Assembly (NCBI RefSeq): GCF_000382145.1
Contig: NZ_KB907645.1
Coordinates: 1 to 49,299, forward strand
Source of the DNA: Psychrobacter lutiphocae DSM 21542
GTDB lineage: Bacteria > Pseudomonadota > Gammaproteobacteria > Pseudomonadales > Moraxellaceae
Reading direction: 5' to 3'
Length of the DNA: 49,299 nt
This document shows, piece after piece, positions 18,010 through 27,446 of this stretch (the stretch's first letter is position 1; each line of letters begins with the position of its first letter). The position numbers and the translations under genes were made by a program. The notes below the pieces were generated by a model, which saw only the letters and a program-made list of their open reading frames with translations, searched no databases and was not told the DNA's origin.

Positions 18010-18864
18010 TTAATGTGAATCGATAACAGGTAAATGATTGCCATATTCGAGCCACTGCAGTGGCGTTAGCTTGACACGCTCCGTATTCATACCTGCAGTG
18101 AGCTCTCGTTGTGAACCATACAAATAATCTTGTGCTTGCAAATTATACGGAGTATGTGTGCGCTGTAAGCAAGCTATCAGACTTGTTCGATCCCTCTCCT
18201 TGCTCACTGCCATAGGTAACGCCAAACAAGTATCAACCTCAATTAAGCTAGCCTGACTTAATAGAGGTATCACAGACACCACATAGGCCCGAATACGTAT
18301 CGGCTGACTATCTGCCACTTTTTCAGCACCCCCATCTTCTATGGTTGGCCTATCTAATCGCACAAAGGATATCTGTGTCGCCACCACTTGACGCTCACTG
18401 GTAAAATAATTACCTTTGCTAGCAGCACCAATCTGGCAATAGCCATCACGATTTTTTACCCTACCTGTCTGATGAATTACTTTATGTTGATGCGACCCTG
18501 CATACAAAGTCGCACGCTCAGTTGGCTGATAACAAATGACATACTCTGCTGTCGCAAACTGCTCACCAGGACGTACCAAATAACCAATTGGACCATCTTT
18601 ACGGCTCCACTGTGCCAACAAGACAGGATCTTGTAAAACCTTATCAATATGCGCCAAAGGCACATCTGAGGCTTGAAATAACAATTGCTTTACCTGAGCG
18701 GCTGTGGTGAGTTGCAAGCTGGTTTGTGAGTCTGTTAGTGCAATAACACTGGCAGCTGCTAATAACAGCAACATAAACAGTACTATCACCAACGCCATAC
18801 CTTGCTGCCCCTGTGATGGCAAGTACTGAGCAGTAAAATGCGCCTGTCGATTACCATCTGTCAT
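18010..18864 (-). CDS. pilX: Minor pilin assembly protein PilX-like
   Basis: The protein has 284 residues. After a Gln/Gly-rich leader (QGQQG) comes MALVIVLFMLLLLAAASVIALTDSQ, the N-terminal helix of PilX/GspK-type proteins, which have no Glu at position 5. The body is a soluble periplasmic domain with paired cysteines. Its ATG overlaps the stop codon of pilW (ATGA), so translation is coupled. PilX belongs to the priming complex PilVWXE with FimU/FimT. After the stop, 180 bp hold only a 35-codon frame (17895-18002), which I do not consider a gene. Confidence 0.83.
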   Translation of the reverse strand: MTDGNRQAHFTAQYLPSQGQQGMALVIVLFMLLLLAAASVIALTDSQTSLQLTTAAQVKQLLFQASDVPLAHIDKVLQDPVLLAQWSRKDGPIGYLVRPGEQFATAEYVICYQPTERATLYAGSHQHKVIHQTGRVKNRDGYCQIGAASKGNYFTSERQVVATQISFVRLDRPTIEDGGAEKVADSQPIRIRAYVVSVIPLLSQASLIEVDTCLALPMAVSKERDRTSLIACLQRTHTPYNLQAQDYLYGSQRELTAGMNTERVKLTPLQWLEYGNHLPVIDSH

Positions 18865-19877
18865 TGAAGAATATGATTGTTTCTAAGATAGACCACGCTT
18901 TGTAAGCTACGCCGTATATAACTGGGCGTTTTTTGTTTAATCGTGCGCTCGCTACCATTAATTATGAAACTGCTTTGGGATCTGTCTTCCGCCAATAACG
19001 CTGTATTACCGCGACCAATCACCCCAATTTGAATCGCGACAATAGGTGCTTGGTGTATATAGCTTAAGCGACTATTATTAAAGCCACTTCTACTAGAGGC
19101 TGAAGTAGCAAGGTAACTATCTATTGGCATATAAGCCAAGCCTTGTGCCAACATAACCCCCAATTTGATCTCCATATAATCAATTCGGTTCATTATAATC
19201 ACTCCATTATCACCCAGCCCATAAAGCGACAGCATATTTGCTGTCACTGCATCTGCATTAAGACTATTGGGCAAATGATAACGCCCAGCATCACAAGCTA
19301 GTACAATTGCTAGTGCCTTGCTTTCGTTCTCAGCACGCTGACGATCTAAGCGAGTAAAAAAACGCTCAACCACCATCTCACCTTGACTAACCCTATCACC
19401 TTCACAATCAAAACCATCAAATGGTGCTTGGTACTGTATAGTCAGCTGATCACTGCGACTAGGGCTTATCACATTGCTCGGACCTGCCTGACGACGTGTT
19501 AGCAGCCTAGCATCAACCCCGTTAACTCCTCTAAGATTACCTGACTGTAATGGCTTGCCAGCCTCATCTTGTTGCTGGCGATCAATAGAGCCCGTAAAGA
19601 CGACTCCCGTCCAAGCACTTTGCTGCTGCATCGAACTGGTCGCACCTAAGTTAGCCTGTGCAACTTCCTTATTGATGATGTTTAAGCTAAATAAAGCAGC
19701 ATCTTGTACTTCAGCTACCGACAGCTGTATTTGACGGCTGCGGTTACTGTGAACAAATAGCTGAAAGGCAGAAGCACTAACCATTATCCCAATACTTAAA
19801 GACAGCATTAACTCAACTAGAGTTAGGCCTCGCTGTCTGATAGCCAAGTTGCCACTTATTTGCTCTCTTTTTTGCAT
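18861..19877 (-). CDS. pilW: Minor pilin PilW-like
   Basis: The start is the ATG at 19877, whose A is the last base of the pilV stop codon (TGATG). The frame is open eight codons further, but this overlap favours coupling. The product has 338 residues: leader MQKREQISGNLAIRQRG, cleavage, then LTLVELMLSLSIGIMVSASAFQLF with Glu5. A long periplasmic domain follows (DFDCEGDRVSQGEMVVERFFTR region, then SLYGLGDNGV). Length and order after pilV and before pilX fit PilW. Confidence 0.86.
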   Translation of the reverse strand: MQKREQISGNLAIRQRGLTLVELMLSLSIGIMVSASAFQLFVHSNRSRQIQLSVAEVQDAALFSLNIINKEVAQANLGATSSMQQQSAWTGVVFTGSIDRQQQDEAGKPLQSGNLRGVNGVDARLLTRRQAGPSNVISPSRSDQLTIQYQAPFDGFDCEGDRVSQGEMVVERFFTRLDRQRAENESKALAIVLACDAGRYHLPNSLNADAVTANMLSLYGLGDNGVIIMNRIDYMEIKLGVMLAQGLAYMPIDSYLATSASSRSGFNNSRLSYIHQAPIVAIQIGVIGRGNTALLAEDRSQSSFIINGSERTIKQKTPSYIRRSLQSVVYLRNNHILQ

Positions 19878-20605
19878 CAATAAGCTTCTCTGTAAACACA
19901 ATCTGCTTGCAACAAATAACTACCATCGACATGAAAACACCCCTGCCTACCCTCATTAATTGCAGCAGTTAAATCATTAGTTGTTGTGGCATATCCAGCT
20001 TCTGTGTTGTGCCATGCCGCAACCAAGCAACTGGTCTTGCCCTGATACTGAGTGCCAGGACACACTACCATCGCCAATCGTATTCCCTGCTCAGAGGCCT
20101 GCTGGCGCAAACTAGCCACATCATTGCTAGCGACTTGTGAGGGTTGACAACCATTAGTTATCATACAGTTTAGTGGCTTAGGCGCTGTTGGGGCTGCCAA
20201 TAACTGCTGGTAAACAGCAATATCCTCCACATTTTGATTGACACGAATTCTCTGCGCAGTCTCAGTTAAGATTAATAACGCTTGCATTCGCATTAGCGCA
20301 TCATCCACAGAGCTAAGTGAGTGTGCCTGTAATGCAGTATAGCCTAAAGCTGTGGTTGACAATAAAAGCAAAGCTACCAATACTTCAATCAACCCAGCAC
20401 CTTGCTGAGAGGTCGTAACTTCTCTGTGCCTATTACTAACGCCTTGTCGCCTACGTAGCTTATATAACTTATTCGGGTATATCTTATGCTGGTGCAACTT
20501 ATGCTGATACCACTGATACGACAGATATGACTGATGCAACGGGCATAGTTGTTTTATTAGGTTTGAAATATCTGATATCTTCGGTATAGAGAAGCGTTGT
20601 GACAT
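19877..20605 (-). CDS. pilV: Minor pilin PilV-like with a very long leader
   Basis: The pilin signature is QQG-AGLIEVLVALLLLSTTALGYTALQ, with Glu5. The domain after it contains NCMITNGCQPS and VVCPGTQYQGKTSCLVAAWHNTE, typical of PilV. The ATG at 20605 has AAGGA at a good distance, and that start gives about 67 residues before the cleavage site, where 6-15 are normal. This stretch is rich in Tyr, Gln, His and Lys with repeated HK and YQ pairs. No internal ATG lies near the cleavage site, so either the long leader is real or a non-ATG start is used. The gene follows fimT by 25 bp. Confidence 0.82.
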   Translation of the reverse strand: MSQRFSIPKISDISNLIKQLCPLHQSYLSYQWYQHKLHQHKIYPNKLYKLRRRQGVSNRHREVTTSQQGAGLIEVLVALLLLSTTALGYTALQAHSLSSVDDALMRMQALLILTETAQRIRVNQNVEDIAVYQQLLAAPTAPKPLNCMITNGCQPSQVASNDVASLRQQASEQGIRLAMVVCPGTQYQGKTSCLVAAWHNTEAGYATTTNDLTAAINEGRQGCFHVDGSYLLQADCVYREAY

Positions 20606-20630
20606 CAAAGCATCCTTGCTTAGTTAACCC

Positions 20631-21161
20631 CTAAGGCGTGTCCTGATTCCAACTGTCATCATAGCGACACTTGTCACGATGACATTTACGTCCTTCAAAA
20701 TTTAGGCTTAATATGCCATCTTGATGCATAATTCCATCTGGGTCAGGTGTGGCTATTAATTGCCACTGCGCTGAACCTAATTGTTTACCAGCCGTTAACG
20801 ACCCATCAGTTACAGGGCTCAACGAAACTTTATATAGCACTGGTGCGCCTTGCGGGTAGTCAAAGACTGCCATCTTGTCGCTTTTTGTCTGACCTGTACT
20901 AACCGTCCACTGTGCAGTAGGAAATATTGACACCAATGCAACATCTGCATAATTGGCTTGGATTAGCTTTTGGGCATGAATATTCATGGCTAAATTTTGT
21001 AACACTACCATCATCTGTACCCGTCTGGCATTGATGTTATTTTTTTGGTAGCTTGCATACGCTATGCTGGACAAAACCCCAATAAGTATCACAACAATCA
21101 GTAACTCTAAGATGCCATAACCATGCATTGACCTAGTATCGTGCGGTAAGCGCCATGACAT
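20631..21161 (-). CDS. fimT: FimT/FimU-like minor pilin, first gene of the cluster
   Basis: This 176-residue protein has a leader ending MHG and a mature N-terminus YGILELLIVVILIGVLSSIAYASYQ with Glu5. The downstream domain contains the block LAMNIHAQKLIQANYADV and a C-terminal pair of cysteines (KCHRDKC). Its place ahead of pilV-pilW-pilX supports a FimT/FimU role, although the body also resembles PilE-type pilins. AGG lies directly before the ATG, with AAGGAA further up. The operon promoter should lie in the 263 bp upstream, which is AT-rich with a purine-rich AGAGAAA repeat. Confidence 0.75.
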   Translation of the reverse strand: MSWRLPHDTRSMHGYGILELLIVVILIGVLSSIAYASYQKNNINARRVQMMVVLQNLAMNIHAQKLIQANYADVALVSIFPTAQWTVSTGQTKSDKMAVFDYPQGAPVLYKVSLSPVTDGSLTAGKQLGSAQWQLIATPDPDGIMHQDGILSLNFEGRKCHRDKCRYDDSWNQDTP

Positions 21162-21343
21162 CCTTGTTTTCCTTAGTCTATATTAAGTTAAGCACTCTAA
21201 TCCACACGCAGCACTATCCATGGCGTTAGGCTCTGTTAAGCGTTGTTAAAGTTTTATAAAAATACTTTACTATTTCATTAAACTAAATAATACAACTAAA
21301 AACAACAATTATTTTAATAAAAATTAACCAGAGGCTGTATAAA

Positions 21344-21400
21344 AAGCGAGAATAAGAGAAAAGAGAAAAGAGAAAGAAAGTAAAAAAAGAGTAGATAGGA
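21344..21400. repeat. Purine-rich tandem repeat
   Basis: AAGAGAAA-type units repeat four to five times on the plus strand between fimT and comF. No gene lies in 21162-21424. Confidence 0.6.
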
Positions 21401-21424
21401 TCAAAAATGAAAGATACGTAACAA

Positions 21425-22261
21425 TCAATCACCATGTGACAAACTATATGCTGTCAACTGCGTCTGCGGATACGCTTCTAGTATGGTTAACGCCAGTGCT
21501 GATAAAGTTGCACCCGTGGTTACCACATCATCAAATAGTAACACCCGTCTTGTAGGTGGCTTGGTAAGCAACTCAAAAGCTTGTGATATATTGGCTTGAC
21601 GCTGATACCGATCTAAACCTTGCTGACTGACTGCCTCATCAACCCGAACAACCCCTTGCCAAAGCGGTATTTGCCAATGCTGAGATAAGTAATGAGCCAA
21701 GACGGCTACTGGCTCAAAGCCCCTTGCTGCCAAGCGTTGCTTAGTTGTTGGCGTTGCCAAGATAACACTATTGCCTGCATGACAACCATGAGGACGTGGT
21801 AGTTGACGTAGCGCATGCATCAATATCGGTAATGCATTCAATTTTTCTTTATATTTAAAATCAATAATAGCGGTACGTAGATAGTTAACATGTGGCGCTG
21901 CTGTTTGGATCGATAATATGGTAACATCAGGCTTAGAATGATGCATAATGTTTGTTAGTGGCAGCTCAAACACAGGCGGCAACCAATCCAAATCATTATG
22001 ACAGTCTTGACAAACTAGAGACGATAAAAAAGGACGCTCTGCTTGAGCGCCCTTTTGTTGTTGCAAGTTGCATAATTTTGAGTGACTACTGCTATTTGTC
22101 CGAGAGATAAGGGGAGATTTAGCACTACCTCTGATACCTGTCATCGTTGCCACTGGATGCAAATAACAAACACAGCATACCTTTTGTAGATACTGTACTC
22201 GCCATATCCCTAGCTGATAATAAGCAGGGATACAAAATCTGGTCAACCAGTTAGTAAACAA
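21425..22261 (-). CDS. comF: ComF family phosphoribosyltransferase-like competence protein
   Basis: ComF proteins take part in uptake or processing of single-stranded DNA during natural transformation. The 278-residue frame ends with the PRPP-binding loop VLLFDDVVTTGATLSALALTI. Before it are GNSVILATPTTKQRLAARGFEPV and the QQGLDRYQRQANISQAF block of the family. The N-terminal zinc finger is split: one CxxC-like pair (VCCVC, about residue 30) is separated from CQDC by about 45 residues instead of about 15. The insert carries a terminator-like hairpin (22025-22056). The start is a TTG 6 bp after the pldA stop, so the true start is uncertain. Confidence 0.87.
   Translation of the reverse strand: MFTNWLTRFCIPAYYQLGIWRVQYLQKVCCVCYLHPVATMTGIRGSAKSPLISRTNSSSHSKLCNLQQQKGAQAERPFLSSLVCQDCHNDLDWLPPVFELPLTNIMHHSKPDVTILSIQTAAPHVNYLRTAIIDFKYKEKLNALPILMHALRQLPRPHGCHAGNSVILATPTTKQRLAARGFEPVAVLAHYLSQHWQIPLWQGVVRVDEAVSQQGLDRYQRQANISQAFELLTKPPTRRVLLFDDVVTTGATLSALALTILEAYPQTQLTAYSLSHGD
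22025..22056 (-). terminator. Terminator-like hairpin inside the 5' part of comF
   Basis: On the minus strand AAAAGGGCGCTC pairs with GAGCGTCCTTTT (one G-U wobble) around AAGCA, followed by six T. It reads in the comF direction, about 210 bp after the pldA stop. Confidence 0.65.
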
Positions 22262-22267
22262 AACTGC

Positions 22268-23548
22268 CTACAAACCTTTCCAATCGGTCAGAGATAGACC
22301 GACACCAACCGCTGTGGTATTTTCGTTATAGTCGATGATAGACTCACCATAACCGTGGAAAATCTGGAAGAATGCATGCAAGTCACGTGTAATCGGATGG
22401 ATGTAATCAAGCTGAATCGCACCTCTATTGGTTGCTGTGTTATAGCGACCAGTGGCAGATAAGCTCTCACCCTTGCCAAAATCGTACAAGGCTTGAATCT
22501 CACCATGACCGTAGTAATCGGTAATATCTGGATTGTCACCACCATTATCATCTAAGTGATACCAAACTTTCGGAATAACACTCAGCTTGCCCCACTCAGC
22601 ACCACCCATTAAGTAAATACGGTTCCATGAGCGTGATAATGGATCTGATTGACCATTAGAATGGTGAATCGCACCAGCACCAAGCATGCGTAACCGACCA
22701 TTAAAGGGTAGATCTGCCTTGACTGGCTGAGTGATAAACACCTCTGGCATATAATCAGTTGCCCTAAAGGGTCTTGAGTCTTCACTATTATAAACCTGCC
22801 AATGCATTTGCTGCGTATAACCAAACCACACATCTGCATTAGTATCAAACACATCTTCTGCGATTTTTGTCTTTAACGATACTTGAGCTTTTAACTCCAG
22901 CGGATCATATTGATCTTCGTAGTCTTTGGCGTCTGGAATCGGCTGAGTTGGTGTGCTCGGTCTACGGTTTGGATTAAAGTGAGCAAAGGCTGGCATCAAA
23001 TAAATGGGGTTATAAGGTCTAACTGTCCAAGTCCCTTTTTCACTATTTTTATCTAAGTCATAAGCCAAACTTAAAGCGGTATAAGGTGCAAAATCATCAA
23101 CCGTTATCCCAGCTCTAGTCAATATTTCATTGCCTTCAGCACTTACTGCACCCGTATCATAGCCCTCAGCTTCCGCTTGTGCTCTCTCTTCCTCGCTGGC
23201 AAAGACTACGGTTGGACGACGGTCACTTAACGTGGCGCGGAAGGTTTCGGCAAGATCTAAAGGTGTCTTTTCACGGCCTAATGTGAGCTCTTCGCCAGAA
23301 AGTGCTTTGTCATAACAAGCCAAACGAGCAGCGTCTAATTTTAATTCAGCACATTTGTAAAAACTATCCGCAGCCAAATACTGGCCACTGGTCGCTGCTG
23401 TATTCGCAGCCGTCATGCCATTGGCAGCTTGTGCACTGCCCATAGCCAATAAGGGCACAATACAAGCTGCAAAAAGAGATGCGGTTAAAATATTAGGCTT
23501 AGATGCAAACGCCTGAAAGCCTTGTGATAGAGGCTGAAATGTTGTCAT
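22268..23548 (-). CDS. pldA: Outer membrane phospholipase A1 (PldA/OmpLA)
   Basis: PldA hydrolyses phospholipids that reach the outer leaflet of the outer membrane. The motif HHSNGQSDPLSRSWNR (about residues 294-310) carries the catalytic His and Ser of the family; YTQQMHWQVYNSEDSRPFR and the C-terminal barrel strands also fit. The start is placed at the ATG at 23548 because AGGA lies just ahead and a clean signal peptide follows (ending MGSAQA). The frame is open 32 codons further. About 426 residues, longer than E. coli PldA (289), owing to an N-terminal periplasmic stretch with two cysteines (CAELKLDAARLACYDKAL) as in other Moraxellaceae and Pseudomonas homologues. It is followed after 6 bp by comF. 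Confidence 0.93.
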   Translation of the reverse strand: MTTFQPLSQGFQAFASKPNILTASLFAACIVPLLAMGSAQAANGMTAANTAATSGQYLAADSFYKCAELKLDAARLACYDKALSGEELTLGREKTPLDLAETFRATLSDRRPTVVFASEEERAQAEAEGYDTGAVSAEGNEILTRAGITVDDFAPYTALSLAYDLDKNSEKGTWTVRPYNPIYLMPAFAHFNPNRRPSTPTQPIPDAKDYEDQYDPLELKAQVSLKTKIAEDVFDTNADVWFGYTQQMHWQVYNSEDSRPFRATDYMPEVFITQPVKADLPFNGRLRMLGAGAIHHSNGQSDPLSRSWNRIYLMGGAEWGKLSVIPKVWYHLDDNGGDNPDITDYYGHGEIQALYDFGKGESLSATGRYNTATNRGAIQLDYIHPITRDLHAFFQIFHGYGESIIDYNENTTAVGVGLSLTDWKGL

Positions 23549-23714
23549 GCCTATTCCTGATCTATATGGTAAAGATTTTATTATACTATTAAAAAATAGC
23601 GAACCAAACATAATTATAAAAAAGAGTTTATTTAGTGGAAACAATTAAGCAGAAAATGTTAAGAGTGAGATGGCGTTATCGATTTGATTTATAAAAATAA
23701 GCGGTTTTTTTAAG

Positions 23715-23765
23715 TAACAATCTAAGTAGTAATCTAACTAACTAACAATCTAACTAAGTAACAAA
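23715..23765. repeat. AT-rich TAACAATCTAA-type tandem repeat
   Basis: Units of the form AACAATCTAAGTA and AATCTAACTAAC repeat in the gap between pldA and the DUF3465-like gene. Confidence 0.6.
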
Positions 23766-23768
23766 AAA

Positions 23769-24509
23769 TTACTCAAAGCGCTTACCTTTATGCTCAATCC
23801 ATCCATGTTGATGTCTTGCTGCGGGATCATGATGTGTCCAATGTACCACACCACCTTGTGAATTGTATTCATACTGACCATAAAATACAACATCATCGCC
23901 TTTTTTTAGCGCATCTATTCGTGACGCCAAATCAATATTATGAGCAATCAGCACAGTATGATCCGGCTGTATGCCTTCTAACTGAACAATAAAGCGTTGA
24001 TGCCTACTGCCTTCATTATCATCTGGCAGTATTGCAACCACTTTGCCACAGCCTTTGACTTGTACCGCAGAACGTTGCTCATTAAAAGCTTCAGTAATTA
24101 AGCTATTGCGGCAAGATAAAGGAACCATCACAGTTCCAGTATCTTCACTATGCGCAGAAGGAGTGTTTAATTTATTTGGGTCAACTTCAATGGGGCTAAT
24201 GACAGAGTTACTTAGCTCAGAGCCCCCGACCAGTTCAGGCGGCTGCTTTTCACAAGCAGTAAACAACAACAGGCTGGCCGACATAACCAAGGCCGCCTTG
24301 GCCACTGCTGCTGTTTTGATGGCTGTTGCGGCTTTTATTGTCACAAGCCATTCAGCAGCGCCCACCTGTAACTGTGATGGACGCTGATATCTGAGTTGAT
24401 AACGAAATTGATACGGATATTGTTGACTGAATTGACTGTCTGTACTTGGCTGTTTCAAGTCACTCTGAATGATATCTTGTGTTGTGTTACACTTTTTCAC
24501 AATAAGCAC
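23769..24509 (-). CDS. DUF3465-like lipoprotein
   Basis: The C-terminal domain (CRNSLITEAF; GKVVAILPDDNEGSRHQRFIVQL; VLIAHNIDLASRID; GDDVVFYGQYEYN; VVHWTHHDPAARHQHGWIEH) matches what I recall of the DUF3465 family of small secreted proteins of unknown function. Before it is a hydrophobic signal with lipobox FTAC. From the GTG at 24509 the lipobox cysteine would be residue 86, far too deep for a signal peptide. A second GTG at 24344 gives a normal signal of about 30 residues, so the true start is probably there. The upstream stretch is rich in Gln, Tyr and Arg (QYPYQFRYQLRYQ). It lies 259 bp after dsbD on the same strand. Confidence 0.7.
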   Translation of the reverse strand: MLIVKKCNTTQDIIQSDLKQPSTDSQFSQQYPYQFRYQLRYQRPSQLQVGAAEWLVTIKAATAIKTAAVAKAALVMSASLLLFTACEKQPPELVGGSELSNSVISPIEVDPNKLNTPSAHSEDTGTVMVPLSCRNSLITEAFNEQRSAVQVKGCGKVVAILPDDNEGSRHQRFIVQLEGIQPDHTVLIAHNIDLASRIDALKKGDDVVFYGQYEYNSQGGVVHWTHHDPAARHQHGWIEHKGKRFE

Positions 24510-24768
24510 CTACCCCAAAACTTAGCAGATACTATAATGTAAGGTTATGTAGTTTTCAAGCAATATTAAACGACGCAGCGCCCATGGTACTAACCCTAAA
24601 CAGGTTAAAGTTAAATGCAACTTAAACTATTTGTATATTTACTTATATTAGTATCTGTACTTATGACTAGCAACTAATCACTTGGTCTGCTTTTTTGTTT
24701 TCTATCTTTTTTTTGGTCTTGGTCTTTGACTGCTGTTTTTCACCGCTTTCTTTCACTGCTAGAGCCTA

Positions 24769-27132
24769 TTACAACGCCAAACGTGCCAATGTTGCTTCAA
24801 ATTCATCACGCTTAATAATACCCACTTGCTGCTCAACCAATTTACCATCTACAAAATACAACAAAGCTGGCGGACCAAACAAACGCAGCTCGGATAAGAT
24901 ACGCGCTGAATCTTCATTGGTTTCAGTGATATCCAGACGCACCATCTGCCACTGATGCAGTGCTTGCGGACGATTGGTAAACAAGGTTTTATCCATTATA
25001 CGGCATTCAACACACCACTCAGCGGTTAAATCAATCAAAACTTTGTCATTATTTTCAATCACTGGAATCAGTGATTCTAAGGTGACTAAGTGTAAGTCTG
25101 CTGCCCCTTCATTACTAAAACTGCTGGCCATGTTGCTATTTGATGTGGCTAAGCCATTCGTTCGTTCAGTATTTGTAGGGATAGTTTGTTGTGGTATCAA
25201 AGGAGCAGAGCGCTGAGTAAATATACGCAGTGGCTGCCAAGAGTCTTGGCTACCAGCAGCAGCTCCAATTAAGGTCAAACCAGACCAAATCGCCAGTACA
25301 ACTGCCATTGGTTTGGTAAACAGCTGACCACGCCCTTGCCAGCGCCATGCCCAAATCGCAAGAACCATAAACCATACTGACCATAGCATTAGCATAACTG
25401 AGCTAAACAGCACACGCTCAATCAACAATAAGGCCACAGCAAATAGTAATAGCGCAAAACCTTGCTTTACCCAAACCATCCATTCACCAGCTTTAGGCAT
25501 TAAGTTACTTTGACCAATACCCAACAAGATTAAGGGGGCAGATAAGCCAAAGCCAAGCATAAATAAAGCAGCGAACCCTAATAGCGGATTGCCTATGGTT
25601 GATACAGCCAATAACGCCCCAAATAAAGGAGCAGACACACAAGGTGATACCACGAGGGCGGATAATAAACCAGCGACAAAGCTTCCTGAGCTGCTTCCCA
25701 AATACTTATCACCCGCTTGGCTTAATGCTTGTGATTTTTGACGCAGATTGTTCGGCACAGGTACTCGAATTACATCAAGCATATACAGCGCAAGTAGCAC
25801 AAACACTACTGCAAAGCTCAATAGAATTACTGGATTTTGCAGCCAACCAATAATACCCAATTGTTGACCAAAGACCGCAATCACTGCACCCAATAGACCA
25901 TAAGCCACAGCAACCCCAACCGCATAGCTGCCGCTTAACATGAGTCCTTTTTTGGCCGTTGGTGTATGCTGTCTGGCCACAATATTACTGACAATCGGTA
26001 ACATCGGCAATACACAAGGGGTAAAAGCTAGCCCCAGACCAGCTAAGAATAAAAGCAGTAGTGCCAACCAAGGATGCTCAGCTAGCCCAAAGGGATCTTC
26101 ATTAACTACCCCTGTGTTACTAAATAGTGAGCCTTGATTGGCTTGCATTTCTGACACAGGACTTTGAGACTGCACAGCTAGGTTACCCACCAAGCCAGCA
26201 TCCCCATCTAGTCCTGCATCTGTGCTTGCATCGATAACGCCTTGCATATCAGCATCTGTGGCATTTGTAGTATCACCAGCTTCAGAGGCTGTTGTATCAC
26301 TAACATCTGTACGCGTATGCTCTGTTACTGTTGTTTTTGTTGATAACTGACTATTAATTTGGGGTGCTGTGGTCTTAGATTGAGTGTTTGCGCTAGCATT
26401 GGCTACTGCTTGTTGGCTCTGTGCTTGCTTTTCTGAGTCCCTAGCTGTACTCGCTGATGTGGCACTTGCTTTTGCTGTGCTTTGTTCTGTCGCTGACACT
26501 GCTGCTGGTAGACTTACTGCCAAAATCTCAGTTTGTGGCGGATAGCATAAGCCAGCATCGGCACAACCCTGCCAAGTCAAAGAGACATCTTGATTTATTG
26601 GCTGATCTGAGGAATTAGTTAAAAGCGCTGTTGCAGTCACTTTGGGTTGTCGAAAGACATCAACCTTACCAAAGGTGGGATCATCAATAGACTCAGAAGC
26701 ATGAGAAAACTGAAAATCTGAAGCGCTGACCCCATCTGGTAGCTTTAAGGTCAGCTTATCTTTATACAGATAGTGCTTAGGAGTAATGTTGAGCGAGACT
26801 TCAATGCGATTGCCGTTTTGTACTGGCTTGACTGAAAAAGCATCCTCTACTTTTAAAAATTTTTGCTGTGCAGAAGAAGTGCTGTTACTACCACCAAATA
26901 AGTCTGCCAAACTTGCTGCCTGTGCTTGATTAGACTGAGTAAAACTACCTGCAACAGTGATAGCGACAGCAAAAAAAGCAGTCAACAATACCTGAGAAAT
27001 AGGCTTAGAATCATTACAGCGCATAAACCGAGTCTTGCATGACGTTTGTAGCTGTGCTGTTGCCTGTGTTTGCTGTGCAGAAGGGATGGCATGATCTTTA
27101 AACGAGTTTGGTACAGTTATAACATTCTTCAT
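24769..27132 (-). CDS. dsbD: Thiol:disulfide interchange protein DsbD
   Basis: DsbD passes electrons from cytoplasmic thioredoxin across the inner membrane to DsbC and cytochrome c maturation proteins. The domains in order are: a signal peptide (ending NQAQA); an N-terminal immunoglobulin-like domain with CADAGLCYPPQTE; a low-complexity Ser/Thr/Ala linker of about 100 residues; an eight-helix membrane domain with FTPCVLPMLPI and SPCVSAPLFG cysteines; and a C-terminal thioredoxin domain with WCVEC (25003-25017). About 787 residues compared with 565 in E. coli; the excess is mostly the linker. The start is taken as the ATG at 27132. The frame extends to a TTG at 27183. No strong ribosome binding site is seen for either. 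Confidence 0.95.
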   Translation of the reverse strand: MKNVITVPNSFKDHAIPSAQQTQATAQLQTSCKTRFMRCNDSKPISQVLLTAFFAVAITVAGSFTQSNQAQAASLADLFGGSNSTSSAQQKFLKVEDAFSVKPVQNGNRIEVSLNITPKHYLYKDKLTLKLPDGVSASDFQFSHASESIDDPTFGKVDVFRQPKVTATALLTNSSDQPINQDVSLTWQGCADAGLCYPPQTEILAVSLPAAVSATEQSTAKASATSASTARDSEKQAQSQQAVANASANTQSKTTAPQINSQLSTKTTVTEHTRTDVSDTTASEAGDTTNATDADMQGVIDASTDAGLDGDAGLVGNLAVQSQSPVSEMQANQGSLFSNTGVVNEDPFGLAEHPWLALLLLFLAGLGLAFTPCVLPMLPIVSNIVARQHTPTAKKGLMLSGSYAVGVAVAYGLLGAVIAVFGQQLGIIGWLQNPVILLSFAVVFVLLALYMLDVIRVPVPNNLRQKSQALSQAGDKYLGSSSGSFVAGLLSALVVSPCVSAPLFGALLAVSTIGNPLLGFAALFMLGFGLSAPLILLGIGQSNLMPKAGEWMVWVKQGFALLLFAVALLLIERVLFSSVMLMLWSVWFMVLAIWAWRWQGRGQLFTKPMAVVLAIWSGLTLIGAAAGSQDSWQPLRIFTQRSAPLIPQQTIPTNTERTNGLATSNSNMASSFSNEGAADLHLVTLESLIPVIENNDKVLIDLTAEWCVECRIMDKTLFTNRPQALHQWQMVRLDITETNEDSARILSELRLFGPPALLYFVDGKLVEQQVGIIKRDEFEATLARLAL

Positions 27133-27446
27133 TACATTAGCATCACAAAATAGGTCAGGCTTAATTAGGTCGTATTCGCCCAAATTAAATCAAATTAAAA
27201 TAAAAACAGCATAGCTTGGTATTGCCACAAAAGTTAAGATCAAACACAACTATAAAGCATCAAACTTACTACACCATATATAATTGTATAATAAGTACCT
27301 CACTCTCAACAAGAATAGCTAGCAATATCAAATAATTGATTTATTCACAGTATCTATAACCCATCTGTTACAAAATACTGACAACTACAGCCTGTATTTC
27401 AAGTTGAGATTGGCGTAATAAGTATTAATTAGTTATTTGACTACAA

